NCBI GenBank assembly: GCA_002162795.1
Contig: MAAY01000006.1
Location: forward strand, 426-64,425
From: Rhodobacterales bacterium 56_14_T64
GTDB taxonomy: Bacteria > Pseudomonadota > Alphaproteobacteria > Rhodobacterales > Rhodobacteraceae
Direction: 5' to 3'
Length of the DNA: 64,000 nt
The notes under the pieces: model-generated
What the model saw: only the letters and a program-made list of their open reading frames with translations
The model's database searches: none
What the model was told of the DNA's origin: nothing
Part shown: positions 7,880 through 17,384 of the stretch, in pieces
How the letters are laid out: the number at the start of each line of letters is the position of its first letter
Position numbering within the stretch: position 1 is the stretch's first letter
Position numbers and translations under genes: made by a program

Positions 7880-8497
7880 ATGGCCCCGTCGAAAGACCCT
7901 ATCAAATTGGTTGAAGACACAATTGTGCAGCACCAAGAACGTGTACTCAAGTTTTACAAAACGATTTGGAAGCAGGTAAAATCCCTTTTGACACCCCTGC
8001 AGAAATTCCTGAAAGATCTGCTTTCGGCGGCCAAAGACCTGATCAAAACTGTCGGCAAGAAAGTCATCAACCACCTTACATCAACCATCCGCAGGATTAT
8101 AAACTTCCTAGCTCCCATTGAAAAATTGCTGAAAGACGTCATTCAACTGGGCAAACGTATTTTGGCGACCATCCGCAAAGAGACCGACAAGATCAAAGTC
8201 ATTCGGTTCTTAAAAACAGTGGTGCGCAAATACGTCGAATTTATCAAGAAGGTCGCCAGCCTGGTTTTTGATCTGTGGAAAGAGATCGGCATTCTAGATG
8301 CTGCAGTTGCGGTACTTGATACCTTCAGCACGGTCCTGAGTTTCATATTCAACTGGATCAGTGCGTTGATCAAAGGGCTGCTTTCCACAGTGAAAAAAAT
8401 CAGAACCATCCTGAACAAAGCCGTAAAGTGGTTAATCAAAGAGCAAAAAGACGCGATACGGCTGGTCAAAGACGTGGGCAAGCTGAAGGTTCCGTAG
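7880..8497 (+). CDS. Helical lysine-rich protein with internal duplication, unknown function
   Basis: A 205-residue protein that I do not recognise. ATG 7880 is chosen because AAGGAG lies 7 bases upstream; upstream in-frame codons have no such signal. The sequence is almost wholly amphipathic helix rich in K, L, I and V, with very few glycines and no cysteine. Two segments look duplicated: LLTPLQKFLKDLLSAAKDLI (about 36-55) and FLAPIEKLLKDVIQLGKRIL (about 76-95), both followed by a T-x-x-K pattern. A more hydrophobic stretch with VLDTFSTVLSFIFNWISALI lies near 150-172 and could insert in a membrane. No signal peptide is present. The gene is AT-richer than its neighbours. A surface- or membrane-active role is possible but unproven. 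Confidence 0.7.
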   Translation: MAPSKDPIKLVEDTIVQHQERVLKFYKTIWKQVKSLLTPLQKFLKDLLSAAKDLIKTVGKKVINHLTSTIRRIINFLAPIEKLLKDVIQLGKRILATIRKETDKIKVIRFLKTVVRKYVEFIKKVASLVFDLWKEIGILDAAVAVLDTFSTVLSFIFNWISALIKGLLSTVKKIRTILNKAVKWLIKEQKDAIRLVKDVGKLKVP

Positions 8498-8544
8498 ATC
8501 TAAGATCCGTTCTGGTTCAACCCAGTCTCGAAACAGACGTCCGA

Positions 8545-9012
8545 TCAAGCCCAGGTCAGTTTCTGCCCAGTCAGACATGCCATCAGGGCATCTTCAGGCA
8601 ATTGACCAAGCTGTTCAAAAAGGGCGAACGCGTCAAACTTGGTCGTCATTTCAACAAACTGATTGTCTTTGACCCGCGCCATCATCAGCCCCCCAACTGA
8701 AACTGGCGTAATCCCATAAGGACCCTCTGACGTCATGACGTATTCAGCAGAACACCAATCATCGCCTTCCATGAACCGAATGACTTCCATCTCGAATGGG
8801 CCGACCAGTTGGTGAACAATTTTGATTAGCTCCGGCAGCTCATTACGAGGGGCAAGAAATCCATCAAATTCGGTGTCATCGGCAATTTCTGGAGAAAGAA
8901 ATTCGTCCAGAGCCGAGGCATCCCCATCAACCCAGACGCGGGAAAACCAGCTCTGCATCAGTTCGAGTTTAGTCATATTTGCATTTATTCGGCCGTCGCA
9001 AGGATCATGCAT
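8545..9012 (-). CDS. NTF2/SnoaL-like protein
   Basis: A 155-residue protein resembling the SnoaL-like branch of the NTF2 fold: an N-terminal helix LELMQSWFSRVWVDGD, DALDEFL-type second helix, a central WCSAEYVMTSEG strand pair, and VGGLMMARVKDNQFVEMTTKFD strands. Such proteins are small-molecule isomerases or binding proteins, and the substrate cannot be inferred. The start at 9012 (MHDPCDG) is favoured by GGAAAGG just upstream. MTKLELM at 8976 is an alternative that gives a more typical family N-terminus. It is an isolated gene. Confidence 0.6.
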   Translation of the reverse strand: MHDPCDGRINANMTKLELMQSWFSRVWVDGDASALDEFLSPEIADDTEFDGFLAPRNELPELIKIVHQLVGPFEMEVIRFMEGDDWCSAEYVMTSEGPYGITPVSVGGLMMARVKDNQFVEMTTKFDAFALFEQLGQLPEDALMACLTGQKLTWA

Positions 9013-9272
9013 CGACCTTTCCCCATAAGTCATATTTCACATGTATGAATAAGCTAGCAACCTACAGCATGCTTAGAAAGATCAACGAGCATCTTTTCTT
9101 TCGCTGTTGCCGAGGAATATGCGGTGAAGTCCCGTTCACGCCTCCCCCGGTCAGGCGCGCCCCTTTTGGCGGGCTAGCATTCCCCACAGACGGTCGATGT
9201 CCATCTTACTGACATTGGCAAAATCCCCAATAACGAGTACACAAACCAAACCGTCCCAGCATCGAGGGTATT

Positions 9273-9794
9273 TTGAACAAGCTCATTATCACGGGGGCAA
9301 ACGGTGTCGGAAAAAGCCACCCTGCTGCGAGAATGGCGAAGGTTCGGCCTGAAATTCCCATTGTGTCATTCGACGCAATTAAACTCCGAACAGCCTGGCA
9401 ACAACGACCACGCCCGGAAATCGCTTTGTCATTGGACAACAAACTCAAAGGCGACTCTTGGATTTTAGAAGGCGGTCCCAGTCTTTTGCCCCTCGCGGTT
9501 ACAAAAGCCGACGCATTGATTTGGCTGGATCCACCTGAATTTGTCCGCGCTTGGCGACTGGCTGCCCGACCATGGAAATCTATTGGCAAAACCCGCCCAG
9601 AACTGCCATCAGGAAACGTCGATTGGCCACTTCAGCAATACAAGTTTGCATTCCGCAGCCTTAAGAACAGATCCAAATTCCAGTCATTCATCTCAGAAGT
9701 TTTTCAAAGCAGTGAACATCTGGAAAAATGGCACTGTAACGATGCAAGAGACATCGAAGACCTCATGAGCAAATGGACAAAGAACACCAACTGA
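9273..9794 (+). CDS. Small P-loop NTPase, adenylate-kinase-like (FlaR-related)
   Basis: A 173-residue soluble protein starting with TTG. It opens with a Walker A motif GANGVGKS (residues 8-15), then SFDAIKLRTAW, WILEGG (about 69-74) and LIWLDPPEFVRAWRL. This order (P-loop, aspartate, 'W-I-x-[DE]-G', 'a-x-x-I-x-L-D-x-P' and an arginine-rich lid) is that of the adenylate-kinase-like proteins often labelled DNA topology modulation protein FlaR. That label is not a demonstrated function. The usual ST after GK is SH here (GKSH), so the second P-loop hydroxyl is lost. Convergent with dnaE. Confidence 0.6.
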   Translation: MNKLIITGANGVGKSHPAARMAKVRPEIPIVSFDAIKLRTAWQQRPRPEIALSLDNKLKGDSWILEGGPSLLPLAVTKADALIWLDPPEFVRAWRLAARPWKSIGKTRPELPSGNVDWPLQQYKFAFRSLKNRSKFQSFISEVFQSSEHLEKWHCNDARDIEDLMSKWTKNTN

Positions 9795-9814
9795 TCACCT
9801 GTTGTCTTGTCCCC

Positions 9815-12800
9815 TCAAATCTCCTCAACATCCAGCACCCCATCCAGCGATTTGATCGCCCCCTTGATCTGCGGATTGATCGGGAAATACTGGCCTAAAT
9901 CCAGTTCCACATCGCCCGGCAAGGTCGGGTCCTGCAGATACATCAGCACCTCGCCTCGGCTGGCGTTCTTGGCGGCGGCTCGCGCCTCCTCCAGCACGGT
10001 AGCTACGGTAGAAACCGCTGCGACCTCGGTGATATAAACTCGCAGGCTGCTGGCTCCGGCGTCGGCCACGGCGGCGTCGATGGGGCCAACAGATCGCGCC
10101 AACAGTTTCAGCTGATCGCTTTCCATCGTGGCCTCGGCGGTCAGCACCACCTTGGCGCCGGTCTCCAGATGATCCCGGCTTTTCTCTAGCGCTTCGGAAA
10201 ACAGCGTCACCTCAAAGCCGCCGGTGGTGTCCGACAGCTGGGCAAAGGCAAAGCGGTTGCCGCGCGCGGATTTACGTTCCTGCCGTCCCGCCACCACACC
10301 GGCCATCTTGGCCAGGAACGGCCCGCGCCGCGCCTTTTCCATCACCTCGTCCAGCGTCATCACGCCCTTGCGTTTCAGCGCGGGCATGTAGTCGTCTAAC
10401 GGGTGACCGGACAGGTAAAAGCCAATCGCCTTGAATTCTTCGCTCAGCCGTTCCGCAGGCAACCAGTCGGGGGTACCCGACAGACGTGGTTCCGGCAGGT
10501 CCTCACCCGCATCGCCAAACAGCGATACCTGGTTCGAATTCTTCTGTTCGTGGATCGCAGCTGAATAGCCCACCAGCGGTTCCAGGCTATCAAACACCCG
10601 GCGACGATTGGGGTCCAACTGATCAAACCCCCCAGCCCGCGCCAGCATTTCCAAGGGCCGCTTGCCGACCTTTTTCAAATCCACCCGGCGGGCAAAATCA
10701 AACAGAGTGGCAAAGGGTCGCTCACCGCCATCCTCGCGCCGCGCCGCAGTGATCAACCGCATCGCCTCGACGCCAACGTTTTTCAACGCGCCCAGCGCAT
10801 AGACCAGCTCGCCGTTGATCACGTTGAACGTGGCCTCGGACCGGTTCACGCAGGGCGGAACGTAAGGCAGGCCAAGACCCTTTTTGACCTCTTCAAAATA
10901 GACCGCCAGCTTATCGGTGAGGTGGATATCACAGTTCATCACCCCGCCCATGAATTCAACCGGGTGGTTCGCCTTGAGCCAGCCAGTCTGGTAGGACACC
11001 ACCGCATAGGCCGCCGCGTGGGATTTGTTAAAGCCGTAGTTGGCGAACTTTTCCAGAAGGTCAAAAACTTCCGAGGCCTTCTTGGCCGGCACGCCGTTTT
11101 CCATCGCGCCTTTTTCGAACTTGGGACGCTCCTTGGCCATCTCAGCGGCGATCTTCTTACCCATGGCGCGGCGCAGCAGGTCAGCGCCACCCAGCGAATA
11201 ACCCGCCATCACCTGAGCAATCTGCATCACCTGTTCCTGGTAGACGATAATGCCCTGGGTTTCGGCCAGCAGGTGGTCGATCAGCGGGTGCACCGACTCA
11301 ATTTTCTTGAGCCCGTTTTTGACCTCGCAATAGGTCGGGATGTTCTCCATCGGGCCGGGACGATACAGCGCCACCAGCGCCACGATGTCCTCGATACAGT
11401 TGGGCTTCATCCGTTTCAGCGCATCCATCATGCCGCTGGATTCCACCTGAAACACCGCCACCGTCTTGGCCGCCGCGTACAGTTTATAGGTCGGGATATC
11501 ATCCAGCGGGATGGCGTTGATCTCGTTCACCGACCCCTCGGGCGGCTCATACAGCTGAGTACCATCGGCGGCGACATGCAGATCGCGCCCCTCGCCCTTG
11601 ATCAGGTCCACGGCGCTTTGGATCACTGTTAGGGTTTTCAAGCCCAGAAAGTCAAACTTGACCAGCCCGGCCTGCTCCACCCATTTCATGTTGAACTGGG
11701 TCGCCGGCATGTCGGATCGCGGATCCTGATACAGCGGCACCAGCTCGTCAATCGGACGGTCGCCAATCACCACACCCGCCGCGTGGGTCGAGGCATTTCG
11801 CAGCAAGCCTTCGACCTGCTGGCCATAGGTCAGCAGACGGTCCACGACCTCTTCGTTGCGGGCTTCTTCGCGCAGGCGCGGTTCTTCTTTCAGGCTGTCG
11901 GCAATCGACATCGGCTTGACGCCCTCAACGGGGATCAGCTTGGACAGGCGATCCACCTGACCATAAGGCATCTGCAGCACCCGGCCAATGTCGCGCACCG
12001 CCGCCTTGGACAACAGCGCGCCAAAGGTGATAATCTGCCCCACCCGGTCGCGGCCATATTTCTGCTGCACATAGCGGATCACCTCTTCGCGGCGGTCCAT
12101 GCAAAAGTCGATATCGAAATCGGGCATCGACACCCGTTCCGGGTTCAGGAACCGCTCGAACAGCAATGAGTAGCGCAGCGGGTCAAGGTCGGTCACCGTC
12201 AGCGCATAGGCCACCAATGACCCAGCACCCGAGCCCCGCCCCGGCCCCACAGGAATATTGTGATCCTTGGCCCATTGGATGAAATCCGCAACGATCAGAA
12301 AATAGCCAGGAAACCCCATGCCCTCAATAATATCGAGCTCGAAATCCAGCCGTTTTTGGTAGTCCTCGACCGAGACCGCATGTGGGATGACCGCCAGACG
12401 ACCCTGCAGACCCTCATTGGCGATGCGGCGCAGCTCGGCCACCTCGTCATCGGCAAATTTGGGCAGGATCGGGTCGCGGCGATAAGCCATGAAGGCGCAG
12501 CGCTTGGAGATCTCCACCGTATTTTCAATTGCCTCGGGCAGATCAGCAAACAGGGTTACCATTTCCTGCTGAGACTTAAAGTAGTGCTGCGCGGTCAGGC
12601 GGCGGCGGCCTTCGGCCTGATCGACATAAGCGCCTTCGGCAATGCAGATCAAAGCATCATGCGCCTCGTACATCTCGGTCTTGGGGAAATAGACGTCATT
12701 GGTGGCGACCAGCGGCAGATCCATCGCATAGGCCATCTCGATATGGCCCCGCTCGGTTGTTTTTTCCGCCTCGGGTTGGCCGCCTTCGCCGGGATGGCGC

Positions 12801-13327
12801 TGCAACTCAACATAGAGCCGATCCGGATAAATTGATTTCAGCCGCGTCATCAGCTCTTCGGCGGCGGGGCGCTGGCCTTGTTGTAGCAACATACCAACCG
12901 GCCCGTTCGGACCACCGGACAGACAGATCAAACCTTCTGAGTATTGCTTCAGCTCTTCAAGCGTCACCTGCGGCAGCTGGTGCCCCTTGTCCACATAGAG
13001 ACAAGAGTTCAACTTCATCAGGTTCTCGTAGCCCCCCTCGGACTGCGCCAGCAGCACCAGCGGCGCCGGGACCTTGGGCTTCTCGCCGGGGGCCGGGGTC
13101 AGATAGGTCATATCCACCTGACAGCCCAGGATCGGCTGGATGCCCGCCTCGCTTAGGGTGACCGAAAACTCGAGCGCCGAGAACATGTTGTTGGTGTCGG
13201 TGACCGCAATGGCCGGCATTTCGGCCTGCTTGCACTGATCGGGCAGCTTTTTCAGCCGCAACGCCCCCTCTAGCAAGGAGTATTCGGTGTGCGTACGCAG
13301 GTGAATGAATCGGGGAGAATTGGTCAT
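9815..13327 (-). CDS. dnaE: DNA polymerase III alpha subunit
   Basis: The replicative polymerase subunit, 1170 residues, normal length for DnaE1. An N-terminal PHP domain begins FIHLRTHTEYSLLEGA. The polymerase core has GRGSGAGS (363-370) and the catalytic acidic motif PDFDIDF (402-408). The C-terminal part carries an OB-fold region around GVVAGRQERKSARGNRFAFA. It is a single gene on the minus strand, divergent from xdhA. The start gives the expected MTNSPRFIHLRTH N-terminus. No anomalies were seen. Confidence 0.97.
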   Translation of the reverse strand: MTNSPRFIHLRTHTEYSLLEGALRLKKLPDQCKQAEMPAIAVTDTNNMFSALEFSVTLSEAGIQPILGCQVDMTYLTPAPGEKPKVPAPLVLLAQSEGGYENLMKLNSCLYVDKGHQLPQVTLEELKQYSEGLICLSGGPNGPVGMLLQQGQRPAAEELMTRLKSIYPDRLYVELQRHPGEGGQPEAEKTTERGHIEMAYAMDLPLVATNDVYFPKTEMYEAHDALICIAEGAYVDQAEGRRRLTAQHYFKSQQEMVTLFADLPEAIENTVEISKRCAFMAYRRDPILPKFADDEVAELRRIANEGLQGRLAVIPHAVSVEDYQKRLDFELDIIEGMGFPGYFLIVADFIQWAKDHNIPVGPGRGSGAGSLVAYALTVTDLDPLRYSLLFERFLNPERVSMPDFDIDFCMDRREEVIRYVQQKYGRDRVGQIITFGALLSKAAVRDIGRVLQMPYGQVDRLSKLIPVEGVKPMSIADSLKEEPRLREEARNEEVVDRLLTYGQQVEGLLRNASTHAAGVVIGDRPIDELVPLYQDPRSDMPATQFNMKWVEQAGLVKFDFLGLKTLTVIQSAVDLIKGEGRDLHVAADGTQLYEPPEGSVNEINAIPLDDIPTYKLYAAAKTVAVFQVESSGMMDALKRMKPNCIEDIVALVALYRPGPMENIPTYCEVKNGLKKIESVHPLIDHLLAETQGIIVYQEQVMQIAQVMAGYSLGGADLLRRAMGKKIAAEMAKERPKFEKGAMENGVPAKKASEVFDLLEKFANYGFNKSHAAAYAVVSYQTGWLKANHPVEFMGGVMNCDIHLTDKLAVYFEEVKKGLGLPYVPPCVNRSEATFNVINGELVYALGALKNVGVEAMRLITAARREDGGERPFATLFDFARRVDLKKVGKRPLEMLARAGGFDQLDPNRRRVFDSLEPLVGYSAAIHEQKNSNQVSLFGDAGEDLPEPRLSGTPDWLPAERLSEEFKAIGFYLSGHPLDDYMPALKRKGVMTLDEVMEKARRGPFLAKMAGVVAGRQERKSARGNRFAFAQLSDTTGGFEVTLFSEALEKSRDHLETGAKVVLTAEATMESDQLKLLARSVGPIDAAVADAGASSLRVYITEVAAVSTVATVLEEARAAAKNASRGEVLMYLQDPTLPGDVELDLGQYFPINPQIKGAIKSLDGVLDVEEI

Positions 13328-13442
13328 GACGCCAAACTAAACCATCGCAGGGGTCGGAATAAAGGTGATTGTGGCTTCGCCTTTGCCCAATTAATGAGCG
13401 GTCATTATATTGACTTATTTGAAAGTCTTATTATCAGTGTGC

Positions 13443-13456
13443 TTGATCGACATCAA
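13443..13456. promoter_or_regulatory. Perfect FNR/FnrL-type operator
   Basis: TTGATCGACATCAA is a perfect match to the FNR-type palindrome TTGAT-N4-ATCAA. It lies in the 341-base gap between dnaE (start at 13327) and xdhA (start at 13669), about 213 bases before xdhA and 116 before dnaE. Control of the xdh operon by an oxygen-responsive FnrL/Dnr regulator is the likelier reading, since xanthine dehydrogenase is a redox molybdoenzyme. The rest of this gap shows no gene. Confidence 0.6.
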
Positions 13457-13668
13457 TCAAGCCTCTGAATTAATGCGACAATCGGCGAATCTCAGAGGCC
13501 TATTCCCTTGAAATACGCAAGTAATTACTGCAGTGCAGAATGAGTTTTCCTTGCCAGATTGCCACAGGGCTTCCTAGGCTGGGATCAGCAACAGGCCCGC
13601 CACTCTTTCTACGTCGCATCGAAGGAGGGCAATTTAGCCAAAACACTGTAACGCGACGGGTTTCTACT

Positions 13669-15048
13669 ATGGAGATCACCTTTCATCTAAACGGTGAAGA
13701 GGTAACGCTTTCGGGCGCCTCACCAACAGCCACACTGCTGGACTGGCTGCGCGAGGATCGGCTGTTGACCGGCACCAAAGAGGGCTGCAACGAGGGCGAT
13801 TGCGGTGCCTGCTCAGTCATGGTGACAGACGGTCGCGGCTCCAAGGCGCTGAACGCCTGCCTGTTGTTCCTGCCACAGTTAAACGGCAAATCCATTCGCA
13901 CCGTTGAAGGCGTCAGTGGCCCGGATGGCACGCTGCATCCGGTGCAAGAGGCAATGATCACTCATCACGGCTCGCAATGCGGGTTCTGTACCCCCGGATT
14001 TGTGATGTCGATGGTCACGGCGCATAAGAACCGCGCATCGGATCACGACGTGCAACTGGCGGGCAACCTGTGCCGCTGCACTGGCTACGCCCCGATCATC
14101 CGCGCTGCCGAGGCAGTTCAGGATATGCCGGTTCCTGTGTGGATTGCTGATGAAACAGTGGTGCGTGAACCCGCGCCTGCGGCGCAGAACCACTCACCCT
14201 ACGCCCCGCGCTCAAGCGATGAACTGGCGGCGATCTATGAACAGACCCCCGAAGCGGTGCTGGTGGCCGGTGCCACGGATGTGGCGCTGTGGGTGACCAA
14301 AGGGTTGCGGGATCTGGATCAGGTCATTTTTCTGGACGGCTGTAGCGATCTGAAGCAGATCGAAATCACCGAAGACGAGGTGCGTCTGGGCGCCATGGTG
14401 GATATGAACGCCATGCGCGAGGCAATTGCACCACTGCACCCATCCTATGGCGAGATGATCCGCCGTTATGCCAGCCAACAGGTGCGCGCCGCCGCAACGG
14501 TAGGTGGCAACATCGCCAATGGCTCGCCGATTGGCGACAACCCACCGGCGCTGATCGCGCTGGGGGCGACATTACACCTGCGCAAAGGCAACACCCGGCG
14601 CTCGCTGCCGCTCGAGGATTTCTTTGTCGATTACGGCAAGCAGGACCGCGCGCCCGGCGAGTTTGTCGAGGCGGTGAGTTTTGCCCGCCAACCCGATGAC
14701 TTGCGCTGCTACAAGCTGTCGAAACGGTTTGATCAGGATATTTCCGCCGTGTTGGGCGCGTTCAACGTGACCATCAAGGATGGCATCGTCACCAGCGCCA
14801 AAATCGCATTTGGCGGCATGGCGGCGACTCCGAAACGCGCCAGCCATGTTGAGGCAGCACTGCTGGGGCAAGCCTGGACGCCACAGACAATCGAGACCGC
14901 ACAGGCTGAGTTCGACAAAGACTTTACCCCGATGAGCGATATGCGGGCCTCGGCCTGCTACCGGCTGGAAACCGCGCGCAATCTGCTGGCCCGCTATTAT
15001 GCTGATATGAACGGCGAGACGACGTCGGTGCTGGAGGTCTCGCTATGA
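13669..15048 (+). CDS. xdhA: Xanthine dehydrogenase small subunit (2Fe-2S and FAD)
   Basis: Electron-transfer subunit of xanthine dehydrogenase, which oxidises hypoxanthine and xanthine to urate. The 459-residue protein has a plant-type [2Fe-2S] cluster (C40, C45, C48, C64), a second cluster (C104, C107, C135, C137) and an FAD-binding domain from about 170 with LVAGATDVALWV and VGGNIANGSPIGD. ATG 13669 is chosen over an upstream in-frame ATG because the protein then begins directly with the ferredoxin fold. It overlaps xdhB by 4 bases and heads the putative purine operon. Confidence 0.93.
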   Translation: MEITFHLNGEEVTLSGASPTATLLDWLREDRLLTGTKEGCNEGDCGACSVMVTDGRGSKALNACLLFLPQLNGKSIRTVEGVSGPDGTLHPVQEAMITHHGSQCGFCTPGFVMSMVTAHKNRASDHDVQLAGNLCRCTGYAPIIRAAEAVQDMPVPVWIADETVVREPAPAAQNHSPYAPRSSDELAAIYEQTPEAVLVAGATDVALWVTKGLRDLDQVIFLDGCSDLKQIEITEDEVRLGAMVDMNAMREAIAPLHPSYGEMIRRYASQQVRAAATVGGNIANGSPIGDNPPALIALGATLHLRKGNTRRSLPLEDFFVDYGKQDRAPGEFVEAVSFARQPDDLRCYKLSKRFDQDISAVLGAFNVTIKDGIVTSAKIAFGGMAATPKRASHVEAALLGQAWTPQTIETAQAEFDKDFTPMSDMRASACYRLETARNLLARYYADMNGETTSVLEVSL

Positions 15049-17384
15049 CTGTCGCCAAACCCCTGCCCCATGATGCCGCTAAACTGCATGTGATGGGCAC
15101 CGCGCGTTATGTGGATGATATTCCCATGCCCGCCGGCTGCCTGCATCTGGCCTTTGGCACCTCTGCCATTGCCAAGGGGCGCATCACGGCCATGGATCTG
15201 GATGCAGTTCGCGCCAGCGACGGTGTGGTTCTGGTGATGGTGGCGCAGGACTTGCCGTTTACCAATGACGTCTCGCCCTCGATCCATGATGAGCCACTGC
15301 TGTCAGATGGCACCGTGCATTATGTTGGCCAGCCGCTGTTTCTGGTGGTGGCAACCAGCCACCGCGCTGCCCGGGTTGCAGCCCGTAAGGGGCAGATTGA
15401 CTATACCGAAGAGACGCCCCTTCTGACGGTGGATCAGGCACTGGCCGCTGACAGCCGGTTTGAGGACGGCCCGCGGATTTATCAAAAGGGCGATGCCAAA
15501 TCCGCCATCTCTGCTGCACCACGAACCGTTGAGGGCGTGATGGAACTGGGCGGTCAGGAGCATTTCTATCTGGAAGGTCAGGCCGCATTGGCGCTGCCAC
15601 AGGAAGATGGTGATATGCTGGTGACCAGCTCAACCCAGCATCCAACCGAGATCCAGCACAAAGTGGCCGAGGCCATTGGCGTGCCGATGCACGGTGTGCG
15701 GGTTGAGATCCGCCGCATGGGCGGTGGGTTTGGCGGCAAGGAAAGTCAAGGCAATGCGCTGGCGGTAAGCTGTGCCATTGCTGCACGTGCCACCGGCAAG
15801 CCCTGCAAGATGCGTTATGACCGTGACGACGACATGGTGATCACCGGCAAGCGGCATGATTTTCGGATCAGCTATCGCGCCGGGTTTGATGATGATGGCC
15901 TGCTGAAAGGGATTGAGTTCACCCATCTGGTGCGCTGTGGCTGGGCACAGGATCTGTCGCTACCGGTCGCAGACCGCGCCATGCTGCATTCCGATAACGC
16001 CTATGCCATCCCGGCCATTCGCATTGAAAGCCATAGGTTGAAAACCAACACCCAGAGTGCCACCGCCTATCGTGGGTTTGGCGGCCCGCAGGGTATGGTG
16101 GGGATCGAGCGGGTGATGGACCATATTGCCCATGATCTGGGGCTGGATCCGGTCGCGGTGCGGCAGCTGAATTATTATGATGCGCCGGGCGCTGATCAGG
16201 GGGGCGCTGCCCCCCAAACCCCCCGGAGTATTTCTGGCAAAAAGAAAGACAATACCACGCCTTATGGCATGCCGGTGAGTGATTTTGAGCTGCACGGGAT
16301 GACCGCGCAACTGTTGGAAAGCTCGGATTATGTGGCGCGCAAAGCTGAAATCGCGGAGTGGAACAAAGGTCAGGATCAGCTGAAGCGGGGGATTGGCTTT
16401 TCGCCGGTGAAGTTTGGCATTTCCTTTACCCTGACACATCTTAACCAAGCCGGGGCGCTGGTGCATGTCTATCAGGATGGCTCGGTGCATCTGAACCATG
16501 GCGGCACCGAGATGGGACAGGGATTGTTCCAGAAGGTGGCGCAGGTGGCGGCCTCGCGGTTTGGTATTGGTATGCATCTGGTGAAAATCACTGCCACCGA
16601 CACCGCCAAAGTGCCCAATACATCAGCAACTGCGGCCTCGTCTGGGTCGGACCTGAACGGCATGGCGGTTCAGGCAGCCTGTGACACCATTCGCGACCGG
16701 ATGGCGGAGTATTTGGCTGAGCGTCATCAGATCACTCCGGCGCAGGTGCGGTTTGAGGATGGCATGGTCATTGCCGGCGGCGATGAGATGACCTTTGAGG
16801 ACGCCGCGATGCTGTGTTATCAGGGTCGCATCAGCCTGTCGGCCACCGGGTTCTACAAGACCCCCAAGGTGGAGTGGGACCGGATCAAAGGTCAGGGGCG
16901 GCCGTTCTTCTACTTTGCCTATGGGGCTGCGATCACCGAAGTTGTGGTGGACCGGCTGAGTGGTGAGAGCCGCATTCTACGCGCCGATATCCTGCATGAT
17001 GCAGGGGCCTCGCTGAATCCGGACCTGGATATTGGTCAGGTCGAAGGGGCCTATGTGCAGGGCGCCGGCTGGCTGACCACCGAAGAGCTGGTCTGGGATG
17101 GTAAGGGTCGACTGAGCACCCATGCACCGTCGACCTACAAAATCCCCGCCTGCTCGGACCGGCCAGACGAATTTAATGTCGCATTGTGGGACGGGCAGAA
17201 CCGCGAGGATACTGTTTACCGGTCCAAAGCGGTGGGGGAACCCCCATTCATGTTGGGCATCTCGGCCTATCTGGCGCTGAGCCATGCTGTTTCCGCCTAT
17301 GGCGAGAGCTATCCAGCGCTGGATGCGCCGGCCACTGCAGAACAGCTATGGTCGGCAATCCGGAGGGTCCGGAATGGGGTTTGA
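15045..17384 (+). CDS. xdhB: Xanthine dehydrogenase molybdenum subunit
   Basis: Catalytic molybdopterin-binding subunit, 779 residues. Signatures include RRMGGGFGGKESQ, TAYRGFGGPQGM, GGTEMGQGL, and the catalytic glutamate in KAVGEPPFML near the C-terminus. It is translationally coupled to xdhA (ATGA overlap), and the downstream xdhC start lies inside its 3' end. Residues about 385-401 are encoded by a GC-rich interspersed repeat, giving an unusual in-frame insertion (Q-G-G-A-A-P-Q-T-P-R-S-I-S-G-K-K-K) in a surface region after NYYDAPGAD. The reading frame is kept, so the enzyme is probably intact. Confidence 0.93.
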   Translation: MTVAKPLPHDAAKLHVMGTARYVDDIPMPAGCLHLAFGTSAIAKGRITAMDLDAVRASDGVVLVMVAQDLPFTNDVSPSIHDEPLLSDGTVHYVGQPLFLVVATSHRAARVAARKGQIDYTEETPLLTVDQALAADSRFEDGPRIYQKGDAKSAISAAPRTVEGVMELGGQEHFYLEGQAALALPQEDGDMLVTSSTQHPTEIQHKVAEAIGVPMHGVRVEIRRMGGGFGGKESQGNALAVSCAIAARATGKPCKMRYDRDDDMVITGKRHDFRISYRAGFDDDGLLKGIEFTHLVRCGWAQDLSLPVADRAMLHSDNAYAIPAIRIESHRLKTNTQSATAYRGFGGPQGMVGIERVMDHIAHDLGLDPVAVRQLNYYDAPGADQGGAAPQTPRSISGKKKDNTTPYGMPVSDFELHGMTAQLLESSDYVARKAEIAEWNKGQDQLKRGIGFSPVKFGISFTLTHLNQAGALVHVYQDGSVHLNHGGTEMGQGLFQKVAQVAASRFGIGMHLVKITATDTAKVPNTSATAASSGSDLNGMAVQAACDTIRDRMAEYLAERHQITPAQVRFEDGMVIAGGDEMTFEDAAMLCYQGRISLSATGFYKTPKVEWDRIKGQGRPFFYFAYGAAITEVVVDRLSGESRILRADILHDAGASLNPDLDIGQVEGAYVQGAGWLTTEELVWDGKGRLSTHAPSTYKIPACSDRPDEFNVALWDGQNREDTVYRSKAVGEPPFMLGISAYLALSHAVSAYGESYPALDAPATAEQLWSAIRRVRNGV
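16199..16247 (+). repeat. Interspersed repeat inside xdhB
   Basis: A 7-bp hairpin GGGGGGC/GCCCCCC with a GCT loop (16199-16215) is followed by CCCCCCGGAG and the tail GAGTATTTCTGGCAAAAAGA (16226-16245). Near-copies of the tail occur at 19863-19884 and 38747-38768. Elements with this hairpin-plus-tail structure are usually intergenic in Rhodobacterales. Here it is in frame inside a gene. Confidence 0.7.
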
